The notes below the pieces were generated by a model. That model was given only the letters and a program-made list of their open reading frames with translations. It was not told where the DNA came from and searched no databases. From contig NW_024104347.1 of NCBI RefSeq assembly GCF_003945595.2, positions 124,001 through 188,000 on the forward strand: a DNA stretch of 64,000 bases, written 5' to 3'. Source of the stretch: Pipra filicauda (Eukaryota > Chordata > Aves > Passeriformes > Pipridae). This document shows, one piece after another, positions 1 through 12,600 of the stretch (within the stretch, counting starts at the first letter, position 1; each line of letters opens with the position of its first letter). The position numbers and the translations under genes are program-made.

Positions 1-524
1 AGCCAAGCTAACACAGCAAATTAGGTCACAGACTCTTCCAAATTCTTCTTTTGCTATTTCCCTCTAAATGTGTTAAAAAACAAAGGGCGGAGGGAGGAGA
101 GAAAGATTTCCCCCTAAGGGGTTACCATTTATTCCACTGTTTCAGTAGCAGAAAGTAAATCTGAGGAAGAGGGAAAGATTAAAAAAAAGAAAAAGGAAAT
201 GCCGATTTTTGTTAGTTTCAGCAATGCTCCCCTTCTCTCTTCCCCAGAATTTTGTAAAGAACAAGATTTTCTTCTTCTAAATTTCAATTAGACCAGTTCT
301 AAAACCTACCTCGAATTTCAGGAAGATCTGGTTATATACTTAAAATATTTTTTAAAAACCCTAAATCCAGTGTCAATCTTGATTTTAGAAAGGGCAGAAG
401 CAGATCTGAATGTATTTTTTATCTTTCCTTTAAAGCACTGTCTTGTGAGTTTTTTTCCTTGCTGTGCTTTGATTGACATTGAGACTTGCTGTGACTTGGC
501 CACCCTCCCTGCTGGTTGTCTTAC
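1..524 (-). other. AOAH intron 12, partial
   Basis: Starts with the exon 12 donor gtaaga at 524 on the minus strand and leaves the window. AT-rich, with purine-rich plus-strand runs near 80-110 and 160-200. No further exon was seen. Confidence 0.8.
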
Positions 525-616
525 CCGATAGTGGAATTCAGGAATCCAGTGATCTCTGAGAACTGGGGCCAGTCAAGCTCGTCACTGAAAGCCATTGGAA
601 GATTAGCAAATGATTT
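525..616 (-). CDS. AOAH: AOAH exon 12: lipase domain, DELDWPQ segment
   Basis: Ninety-two bases, phase 0 in, phase 2 out. Encodes KSFANLPMAFSDELDWPQ followed by FSEITGFLNSTI and two bases of the next codon; human has NSFINLPTALTNELDWPQ followed by LSGATGFLDSTVG. NST is a potential new glycosylation sequon relative to human DST. The acceptor is TTTCTCTTTCAG, the donor GG|gtaaga. The next exon lies left of the window. Confidence 0.94.
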
Positions 617-3600
617 CTGAAAGAGAAATTCTTAAATCAACACAGTTTTGCCCTCACAGACAAAAATCCTTTTAGCAAATTCGAACATTTCTTAGCCGGA
701 GCATTAGCCCGGCAGCTGCAATTGTAAAGACAGCCAGTAGTGGTAATTATGTATGCATATACTTAAAAAGTTGACTCTTGTAAGGCAGACTTATCAAGAG
801 ATGGAGGAAGGAAAAGCAGAAGAGATATCTGAATTGCAACTTCTGGTACCCTTTAATTCTGGAGGAGTCCAAAACTCCTCCCGATATGGAGTACGTACTG
901 CAGGCGCAGACCACCAAGGCAGCAGTTGTTTGCTCCAGCATCCATCCTGTTCAAAGGTGGGTCAACCTTGGGCACAGGAAGAAATGACGCTGTAATGTCC
1001 CCAGAGCATATGGCAGAAGTATAATGTCAAATTCACTCAAAGCTCTCCTGTTCTCTCCAGCAGAATGAGCTGCAAGCATCCGATCCCCTAAAAACCTCTG
1101 CCTGGTCCTCACTGCAAATTTTAGAGATGGCACTAAAGCAACAGAGTCAGAAAGGCCCCTGAGCATGGCAGGGACCAGGGAGAAAAACACATCATGTGAC
1201 ATAACCTTCCTGGGAGATACATACATCCTTTACCCTCCTCTGCTTTTGCTGATACTAGTCCCTAACATTTTTAAAGTGACTGTCTCTGTGAAAGCCTCTC
1301 TACAGATGCAAGCCATGTTGCACATTCAAAACACAGTGCCCTGTTCCTTTCCACTTTGATTTCTGAATGTCCCAAAAATCATGAAAGGTTAGAAAAACAG
1401 CCTTGATAAATTGTGCTACCTCAGAAGGACGAGAACATGGAGTAAATTTCCGGCATCTGTTAGTCTGGGGTGCGCTTGCAAAGACAAAAGTATAAATCCA
1501 GTGTGCTCATACAGGAAAAACTGCTGATAGAAAAGGTAATAACCAAAAGAAGGTCAAAACATAATACCAAAGAACTTACAGGCTAGTTTAATCCATATAA
1601 TTTATTAGCTTCATTTTCTCTCCAAGCAATTGTGGGGTTTCCTTAAGACCTCACTGCTATAAACAACAAGCAGGTGGGTAATTCTTTATCCAGGAGGGTC
1701 AGATGTAACTGAGCAGCCACAGAAGAGCTAAATCTTGTGGTCACCACCAAGTTCTCATTCCCAGAAAATTATCATTTAGGCGAATGGGAGCTATACTTGG
1801 GTTGAGTATGCGTCTGTGGATTTTGACTGTAAGAGGATGGAGGGAGATGCAGGGAAAGAGGAAGAAAGGCAAATAAAGGGGGGTTGTGGGGGAAGAAATC
1901 CTGAAGCCAAGCTCTGAGCAGTCTAATGCACAGCAGATGCCAGCTTAAAGCATGTAACAGCAGATTTGACCTACTTACAGTATATCTACATTAGTTACAA
2001 AGGTGAAAATGGGATGTATTAATTATCTTTCAGTTTGTTCTCTCTTTTCTCTCTCTCACATATGTATGTGTCCTTGAATGTATCCGTATATACATACATA
2101 CATAAAAATTATTAGTTTTTTTAGGGGTGGAGGGAACCTTCAAATCTGCCTTCTTCAAATCTGTTAGTTTTGTGTGCAAACAACCACTTAATCCAAGGGC
2201 ACAGCTATGAGCAGAAGTGGAGAGATACAGTATGGCTTAGCCATTTGCAATATTTCCCTCCTCATAGTTTTGCATTAAAGATGAAAGAAATAGTCACTTA
2301 GCACAGAAAAAACCAACCCTGCAGATATGATCTCTTATAAGTCACAGCATATGAGAGATATATTATATCAGCATGTAATATAAAAAGAGGTAAAAATTAT
2401 TAAATATTTTTAAAACAAATCCTTCTATGACCAATTCTCTCATTATTTCCTGTTGGCACTCAAAAACAATATCTTCATTGGACAAGTCCCAATAACTTTT
2501 AACTGTTTGGCTTTTTTTTCCCCTGCAAACTTAGTTCAAATATGAATTAGCCAGAACCTAATTGAGATGCAAATTGGTTTGGAAAGGAACATTTGAGCTC
2601 AAAATTATAGTTGTATTTGAAAACTGTATATACATTTAGCATTGACACTTTTCCAACAAAGCACTTAAGACCAGACTTTTGAAGATATTTCAGTTCCAAA
2701 GGGTGGAGATGAGTAGTTAATGGAAATTTCAGAAGAATGCTAGACCTTAAACTCTGCAGCAACATAGTTTGGAAAGTACAGTCTAACAGACTGTGTTTCT
2801 CTTAGTCTCGGATGCAAATGTGTCCTACTCTGGAGGTTAAACTATGTTGACCTTTAGCATAAAACTCTTTTGAGCACAGACTTGTCTAAATATCATTCTC
2901 TAGACTATTCTGGCTGAGAAACCTACTTCAGCCTACGCATCAGATTTTAGCAGAGAATCAGTAGAAAGTTATTCCAGCCTAGCTACAAATGCCATATTTT
3001 AGCCTCGAATGCTCTAGATGGGTCTCATTTCAATGAATATTCTCATCTCCTAGATGTGTCCTGCCTTGAAATACGGGGCAGCCAAAGCCGTGGCTGATGC
3101 TAAATGCACAAATGCCAAGCTGTGCTTAAACGGAAGAAGGTTCAGGGTTGCTATGGCAAGAGATTTTCAAAATCAGAACACAAAAGGGCACTGGAAACCT
3201 GACACTTATACAAGTCTGTAGAAATGTCAGTCCTGGAAATCCTGAAATCTTTGAAACACCCCTTAGTATTGTTCAAGTCCTTGTGATAGTATTAAGTACC
3301 ATAGACAACTTTCTTATTCTAAATATACAAATAAGCAAACCTTAATGCCCTTGAGAAAAGCAAAATATATCTTTTTAAAAAGCACGAATAACATTTCTAT
3401 TCTGTAAAGCTGCAAGGGGCAGAGGTTTGAAATTAGCAAAACTATAACCCTATTTCCTGCAAAATGCGGAACCTCAGTCATCACAGTACTAGCTGGGAGA
3501 AACTTGCCTGCATTTCAGTGGATTTAAAGGGAAGCTAGAGAATGTTTTTAATAAGAATTTCACATATCAAACTTCTGTTTTTTCTAGTGGTGCAAAAAAA

Positions 3601-6600
3601 AAAAAAGTCAGTAGGATAAGGGTTCAGGACATCCTGAATCCACATTTAAAGAAATTATGAATTCTGCTAATAGGAAATAAATACTATGAAACAGTTACTT
3701 TAATGAAACCTGAGAACCCTTTGAGTTTTTGGGCAAACAGATATTCACTGGACTATGGATAAATGCAGGATTTATTTTTCTCTTTATTCAGCATGAAAAA
3801 GAGATCCAACAGTTTTAAAATTCCTCTTTCTAGAAAGGGTATTATTTCCAGCACATTTGTAAATATATAGTGCTTTTATCTCAAAATAAAATTGTCTCTA
3901 AAATGAGAAATAAAAGTTATTTCTATTCCAAATCTGTAACAGAAAAATGCTGCATTTAGTAGCTATTTGGAAGTCAATTGCAAACAGATGGACAGAGCAG
4001 CAGGAGCATAATATCCATTGCTAGACACACCAGTGTTTTCAATATTAGCTTTCCACAAAAACTATCCACCTCCAAAAATCCTCACCAGCATTTCTTCTGC
4101 TTTACTAAACCTCATAAAGTGCACACCTACTGCATTACACTTCATTTTTAGTGTACAAATTTTCAGGTCAAAGGAATGAATATTCAGCTCAATTCTTATT
4201 GAACCTTTTGAAAGAAAAGTCTGGCAAAGCCAGAAGCTATTGACAAGCAGAAAGCCAAAATAAAGTTGACTCATCCCCTTCTTACAGCTGCATAATTCTC
4301 TTCCTGTAAGGTACCTGTGACTTCCCCTAGTGCTACATAGAGAAGAGTGAGGGAATATTTTTGTTGGTTTTGCTTGTTCGTTTGTTTTAACTGGAGAAAT
4401 AACATGCCTGAGCTACAGCTTTCAAAGATGTGTCCACCTTATAATGGATATTTTCCACACCAAGTAATGCCTCCATATGCTCTTTGTGGGAAGAACATCT
4501 TCTGAGAGATATGATAACTGTATATGTGCCTGGCTCCTAGGTAAAGGCTTTGGAAATATCACTGAAAAACACATCTCCCCACTGTGATATAATACATGCT
4601 CAAGCTTGGTGACAGACAAAATGGGTGCCCATGGCTGCATCATTGTGGGCAGGCTGGTGCCCAGGTGCTTGCAAGTTTTCCCCCTCAAACCAGTCTCCTT
4701 GGTGGATGCAGGAACATGATTCAGATCTCCACGTTTGGTCAGGTGAAAGGAAACAGAAAGAGCAGGAACGGACTAGAGGACTTGATATGGGAAAAGTAAA
4801 TGATGCAACTTGATGCATTCCATGACATGGGGCATGTAACCGAAGCATGTCCCTCTGCACTGGATTACACAGGGGGTTATTATCCCACTGCTAGGAGAGC
4901 AGTAAATTCCTAATTAGACCAGGAAATCCACAATCCAGTATACAACATCTTCCCAACAATGCTCTTCAATTCAGCGCCATGGGCATATGAATTCCAAAGT
5001 TGTTCAGCCCAAATGCTCATCTCATCACCCCTGTGTTAATCATCCAGCTACCCAAACAGCATCCTGAGCCTGCTTCAGTGAGGAAATTTCTCATTCGCAT
5101 TCTCTTTCTTCCCTTACTCATCAAAACTAGTCCTTTGCACGGTAGAATATGTGCAGCATAATGAGGGAGAAACAGCATTTTGCAGAGTCTCTTAATGAAA
5201 TTTTCAGCATCTCTCCTGAAAAATTATTTCTGCACATAATTATCTTTAAAACTGGAATTCACAGCCGCCACTGACGTGGTGCTGATTAACAGATGGGCCC
5301 ACAGCATTGTTACCAAGTGTAAATTTCACTCTATACTTGTATATGTAAACACTTGTATATGTAAACATGTAAAAGGATAAATATAAATAAGAAATATGTG
5401 AAATGTATAAAGTATATAAAATGGATATGTAAAAATATAGAAAAACGTTAAAGTAATAAAATAGTACACTTAATAAATCTGAGTTAACAGGCACACAACC
5501 TTTTCCCTGTACCCATGATAAAAAAACCTCTACAGGGCAGGGGTGAGGAAGCCCTGTTTGGAATTCCATTAAGAGGTTTAAGATTCTACTGAAATGGAAA
5601 TTAAAGCTTTGAACTGACTCTAATATTGACTGTAGATAAAACCATTTGGTAAACTAATATTTTTATACGTCTTATCAAAGAAATTTGGACAGAATCAAAG
5701 CAAATGTCTTCAGTTTGACAGTACAGGGGAACAACAGGTGCACAAAGCTGATGCCTTTTTCTTTCCTCCCCAAGCCTTAACTTCATATTCTTTCTGCGGT
5801 CTCAGGTTAAAGACGTTTTCCGTGAGATTAGTACATAGACTCTCTGCATTGTCTATGGTAACAAACCCATCCCTAGATGTGCTTAGAAAATCTCCTTGAG
5901 GAAAGTCTTGCACTGAAAAAGCAATGAAGCCTGTTAATTTGTTAATTAAACCTATATTTGCCAGTGGCATTTAATACAACACATCAAGAGACAACAGTAT
6001 TGCGCCTTTGCAACCCCAAGGCAGTGGAATTGCTGCTATTGACATTCTACACAGAGAGAGCAAGACAGAGATGACAAGCGAGAGGAAGAGGCAGTGATAA
6101 AGTCTGAATTAGCTCAGAAATGTTTTTGCTGGCACTTTTGTGCTCAGGTGTCAACTTTCTTATCCGAGGTGAGCTCCAAATTAAATAACATTTTAATTTT
6201 GCAAGAGTTTAATCACAGAGAATAGTTTTTTAATATGATTGGGCTCTCTGTATCTCTACATTAATATTTAACTGCTGTATTTTTTCCACATTGGTAGGAA
6301 AGCTTGCAAATAGTCCTAGAACAGAATCTGCTCTTTCCTACCCCAAACTCCATGTACCACATACACCATGGTGGCTGTGCAGTGCACTACTGTAGAGCTC
6401 AGCTAGCTGTAGGAGGGCTGCATCTCCTGAAAGATGATTAGCTCAGCCTTGCTTTGCCCTGTGTAGCTGTAACCGATTTTCCCAAGTTCCTTTATGCTAC
6501 CAATATACTGTGCCATACCCACGTCAGAGGTCTGTCTCACGCTGCCCAGCTCAGGGTACCCAGTATCTGAAGGTACACAAGAATATCTATACTATTCTCC

Positions 6601-9600
6601 TTTACTTTCCTCTGCTAGCTCCAGTAAGTGGTATTTTAATGCATCCCTTTCTTACTGGACTCAGAACATACACCACAAGAGACATCTGGGACTGGCTCAA
6701 GGCGGCACTGGATCTCCATGTGAAATCCAGGCTTCTTTTTTTTACTCTACTCATACACTGTATTTACCTTCTCCAATTCCAGTGACGTATTAACTCCTTT
6801 TATTTTATATGCTGTCAGTGGAGTGACTACAAAAGGACAGTGAGGGAACACATCTCTCTTAGCCCTCCCTGCCCCAGTGACGGACACCAGTTCTAACCTG
6901 GAGGCACTCTTTCTGCAAAGGAAAGTGACCCACTTCTCCTTTTCCAACCAGTCCTCAACTTTTCCCACACTCTGGCCAGATGGAGCTGATCACTGAAAGT
7001 GTATATTTGTTGAGCCTTACACAGAGAGCACCAGTTCTCTTCCCATGTAAGTTGTTCTACACCCATCAGACAGTAACAAGGAGCCACCAAAACTCACTTT
7101 GTCATCTGCACTCCAGCTCCCAGCCTTGAAGCTTCTACCTCAGCATGCTATTACCAGCCCTTGACCCATCCAGCTAGTGGACCAGAAAGCTTCAAGCAAC
7201 AGAAATGCTTTCTAAATCTTCATTGTAGTGATAATATAATGCTCACATAGTCTAAAACTCTTCTTGCCTACATGGCTCTACTACCAGCATTACTGCGAGA
7301 ATCATCATCACCATCAGTATTATTACCATCTTCATTAGACAAGGTAATCTCAATTATCATTAGTTCTAATTTATTATGTGCCTCATCAGCTCTGTCATCA
7401 GTGTCATTCATCTAATAGTTACTTATAAGCATTTAACAGAGAAAAACAACTGTTAATCTGCAACATTTAAATCAGCTCTGAGATCAAAAGTGAAAAAATA
7501 CATGAAACTCTCAGACCTCCCACAGCACTGTAACTACCAACACTTTGGAATAAGAATTGTTCTCCAGAAAATGTCCATATCCTTCTACAGAGGCCAGTGG
7601 TTTTCACCAGGAAAGGTGGGCAATGATGATCTATCTGATCGCCTCTATGCAGCAGACATTTGTGCAGAGAAGGACAAGGAACAGTCCTCACTGACTAGGG
7701 AGTGACAACATTTCGGGATAGGAAACAACAGTGAAGGTCAAGAGCATACCTGCACATTTATCTCCACCCCACAATTGCAGTTTGCTGGAGTGATCTTTTC
7801 CTCTCAATTATTTCATTACATGTCAGTGAACTGCAACAGCCCAGGCTCAGCATAATTCACAGTCAGCTGCATTTTGATGTTGTTTGAAAATGGAAAATGC
7901 TGGGATACCACCCAAATATAGACATCAGTGTGGCCGTGATCTTTCATGGTCACAGAAACTCTTCCCTTAAGGACAAGTCTATTATAAATCCTTGGATGAC
8001 CTTCAAATACCTGCGGATGTATTTGTTCAACAAAGCCTCAAAGCCTGAACGCTGGAGTTAACAGACCTATTTCATATATGCCACAGATGAGGGAAAACAA
8101 CCCAGGGCATGTCATTTCAAAGCCAGATGCCTAAAACAGAAGTTCCCAAACCATCAGCAGGGTCACTTCTGCAACACTCGCACAGCAAGGAGCCATACCA
8201 GCAAGCCTGCTAATGGTAGGACTGATCCCACAGACAGTACAGGTCTCCTTGAGCCACAGGCATGTGCGTGGAAAGCCAGATGTCCTGGTTTGTGTTTCTG
8301 GCACAGCACTGGGCCACTGCAGCCAAACTCTTCCCTGACCCAATTGCACAGATGTCGGAGGACCGGCAGTAGCACAGGGCTGTTTTTTTATCTTCATAAC
8401 AGCAGATGCAGGAGGGGACTGATACACGTGAACGCATAACTATAAATTCCATTGCAAGGAAGCATTTTGCACTTGTTTCCCATTGGCAACCTGCAGCACA
8501 GGGGACAAAGCAAATGGCAGCCAGTGGCACAGTGTTTTTGGCAACCTGAATGTGATTCCTCACCGCTGACATCTGCGTGACAGTCATCCACTCGGGAGGG
8601 ATGTGGAAGTGAGCGCCGGCCGAGTCTCCCAACAGCACGACCCCTTGTGAGCCTGCACCTAATTAATGCATTTTATTAGTCACATGAGCAGAAAGAGCAA
8701 ACTGAAAACGAGCATGGAGAGCGATGCTTAAAGAAGAACAGCCGTGGCAGCTGAGGGAGTCACAGGGTGACTGGCTATACCACTCTTCATGAGGCTTAAA
8801 CGTTCAGACCCTGAAAGAGGATTTTCACTCCATCTGCAGCAAAAAATGTCTGGCAGGCATTTGCCATCAGCCATAAAGAAACAACCTGGAACTGGGCATG
8901 AAAAACAGGAAGAGGTCTTGCTAATCAGAAAAAATCCTAGTTATATTCAAATTGTATGTTATTTCAGCAGAGGTTCTGCTGTGCAGCCAATGTTTATTTT
9001 TACTATCCATAGAATATGCATTAAAAAGTACTTAAACATTTAGGGAAATCGGATTACTCAGAAAATTGCTCAAAGCTCCTTATAACAGAACTGGGTGGTG
9101 GATGTGCTACTCATATGAGTATTTCTGCTAGAATATCCTGTCTGGTTTATAATTAATGTTACTTAGCATTTGTAGATTGCCTTTCATCTAAAAATATTGA
9201 GAAGCCTTGCCAGGCAATGGTTCATTCCCTGATTTAAATGTAAGGTGAGGTGCGTGGCAACTGCAGTCAGGGCTGTTTTGTGAGGTTGTTATTTGTGTGA
9301 TGTGTACACACAGGCACCCACCCACCTCGCAGTTAGGGAGATCAGCTGATGCCATCACCTCTCTAAGTCCTTCTCCGGAAAAGGATCAGCATGTATTTAT
9401 GGCAATGAGTCAAACTGGACAAATGCTGATGTTAAACTGCTCCCCTAAATCCCCAGACCAATCCTCTGGGTTAGGCTTCAGGCTCCACAGAAGATGCAGA
9501 GGTGGTATCTCTGTTTGCTGCTGTCCCTGATCTACGTATTCAACTTTGTAACTGAACTTTTAACAGGAGATTACAGCAGCTGGTGTTTTTCACATTTCCT

Positions 9601-12600
9601 CTTTGCTCACCCTCAGGATTAAAAAAATCCAACAATTTTGCCATTTTGCCTTTCTCATGATGTTGTAAAGCTCATTAAAATGTCTTTCCCCTGCATTGTC
9701 AGTGACATTGTTTCTTGTATTAACTCTAAAGATTTACCTTTGCAGAATTTCTCCTCATAGGGAATTCCATCTTTCGGATCCACACCCTGTTGGAGGGGAG
9801 AGATGATAGTAGCTATCTAGCACCTGAAGAGTTGCAGTGCAAAACAGAGGCTGGGAATTTAGTTCTTCTTGAATGCTTGCCTGTAGGAAGCACTGCATCA
9901 TAATAATGATGCTTTCCATTATATTATTTTAATATGTACATTTAAATTAATTATGATAATCATTATTTAAATAATCATAAGCATCAATAAACAAACTTCA
10001 CTCATAACTGCTTCTCTTATTTCCTTAGTTTTTAATAAATGGTTCTATTATTTGGAATATCAAAGGCAGCAAAAAAATAAGAGTAATCCAAATCAGTTAA
10101 TAAACCAAAATAAATAAAAAAGAAACATTTGCAGGCTATTTCAAAAGAAGGAAAAAAGAGAGGCAGCAATCAAGAAGGTGCAACTTCATTTACTTACCCA
10201 TATGCCATTGCAGTTAGAGTCACTTTTCACATCCCAGTTATCAGGACTAAAAAAGAGTTACAAAGAGATAAACAGTGTTACAGAAAATAAAGCAAAAGGG
10301 GCTTTTGAGGAAATTGGATCTTTAGTGTCATTTTTCGCTAAGAATAAAAAGCAATTAGAAATTCCTTTCTGCATGGAAGGGTGGGGGTTTTCCTCCTTTG
10401 AATCCAGAAGAGGAATTTTTGCCAGCAAAATGCAATATTAATTTAAAGTTAATCCTGGAAGTTGCTGAATGAAACTTATCCTTTCAGTCTGTATCCTTTC
10501 AGCACTTAGCTGAAGTTGGTGGGGGTGATTCTTGGAAAAGACAGACCTTTTTCCCTGCCCTTTTAAGTGTTCACTGAAATCCACCAAGCCCCTCACTCCA
10601 AATTCAGTGCAGGGTAATGAGGATTTTCTTTGGCCCATAAAACAGTATGATTAGCGCAGGCCTCTCTTGCAGGAAAACTCCATATATTCAGTCTCTGAAT
10701 ATCCATCTATCCGGGACTCTGTAAGCCCATTTCTGCTGATGCAGGTCTGCTACCCAGGCCATACCCTTCATCTCAGTTTATCTGATCACAAACTGGTTAA
10801 TATCTATGCTTTAAAATCAGTCCTGGTTAACAACTTCTTAGCAAAACCATGGTAGAGGAGAGCTGTGTTTTTGAAAAGGTAAAATAGCAAAAGCAACAGA
10901 GCAAGGCCAGACCAGTAGGACTGGCTGTGCTCTGTTCCAGGTCTCCATAAAAGTCCATGCTCAGGCAGCTGGGAGGTATGCACCCAGAAGGTATTCACGT
11001 AGAAGGGTACATATTTAGCCCTACATTTCCACAAACCATGAGGATTGGATGCTGGAGGTCAGCAGCCAGCCACGAGCACCACTGTTTCACACTCCCACCC
11101 TGCTGCTCCCTAAAATAGGTACAGCCTGCATTAGCTCAAGTGTAATAAGGTTTGTAAGACTCAGCAGCATGGTTTCCCTCCTCCCTCCACATTTGGTGTG
11201 TCTGACCAACTTTGGCTGCAGACACTTCAGAGAAAGGAAAGAAACCTGAGCACCACCCCTGCAAACGTGCCCCACCCCTAATCTTGATCATCCCCTCTTG
11301 TCTCTATCACACTGAAATCAAGCAACAAGCAGTGATGTGCTATCTCAGAATATGGCCAAAATAAAATCTTGAGCTCATTCTTCAAGAAGCCACAATCATT
11401 AGCAAGCCTTTAAAATAGTTAAAAGCTTTACCGTCTGCCAGGATACACGGTGGTGTTTTTGTCATTGCAGTCTCTGCCTCGCCAGTGATAGCCCCTCAAT
11501 GTCTGAAGGCCAGGAGAAGCACACATATAGGACAGTCATTATTGCTCTTGCACTTTCAATTTAAAGTATCTAAAATGAGAATCTAACTAAAGGTGTAAGA
11601 ATAAAACCCAGTAAACAGGTTGTATTCCGGAGTCCCTTTGCTAAGCTTTAATAAATGACACCTTGCATGCTTTGGTGCAGAAATAAGACAAGTTGGCAAT
11701 TTTTTTTTTAATATGACTTTGCTTCACCTCTTATTAATTCAGTAAACAAACCACTCAGCAGCAGAGCAATTTGCTTCTGCAGGGAGCACAGCTTTATGTG
11801 TGCATCTCCCCAGGTGGCATAAATGAATGATTGCTTTTTCATCCAAGAAAAATCCCCACATTTTATGATAAAAACCCATCCATTCACTTTATTCCTATAC
11901 CTATTTTCACATGAATGGATAAGGCTTTGCAGAAAGTAAGAGGAATCCCATAGACATCCTCATTATCAAGGGATTAGTGTATCAAAGGAAAGGCTTTGCT
12001 TACTGGGAAAGTACTAAATTTATCTCCATCAAAATCTTCAAAAGGCAGTTTATTTCTTATAACACTGTAAAAAACAAAAACAACAAACATAGTGTTAACA
12101 TATGGAAGGGAACCTATTCAGAAAGTAAAAAACACAATGAAACATACAGAATAGATAATAACTGGCATGTCATTCACTGCTCCATATTCAGTTTTAGCTC
12201 TGTGCTTGTACTTCAGCAAAGCGATCCTGTCCAAAAGAACAAATTCTAATTTCTTTCAATACCTGCTGACCGAAATCTGGAGGTGAAGCTGATGGAAACC
12301 TGTATGGCTGCAATGTCAAACCTGCAGTCTCTAAAACAAACTAGGACATCAAATCTGTGGTAAAAGTGAGTATAATTTTTTTGGAAATAAATACTACACT
12401 CAACACTTGCAGGCCTTGCCAACCTGTCAGATACAAAATGCTAATGAAGGCCCTTCTCCCTGGGAAAGATCTGCAGAATGGATCTCATGCTGATGGAGAC
12501 TAACTGCCTAATTACATTAACCTTTGAAAATTACATTTCTTGCTTTTTCTTTGTGACTTTTGTTTCCAGAAATCCCATAGGTTTTAGCAGTACCTGAAAC

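Noticed and set aside
8131..8440. Open minus-strand frames of 70-142 codons downstream of exon 11
   Set aside because: They are read-through of exon 11 into intron 11. The AOAH match ends exactly at the gtgagg donor.
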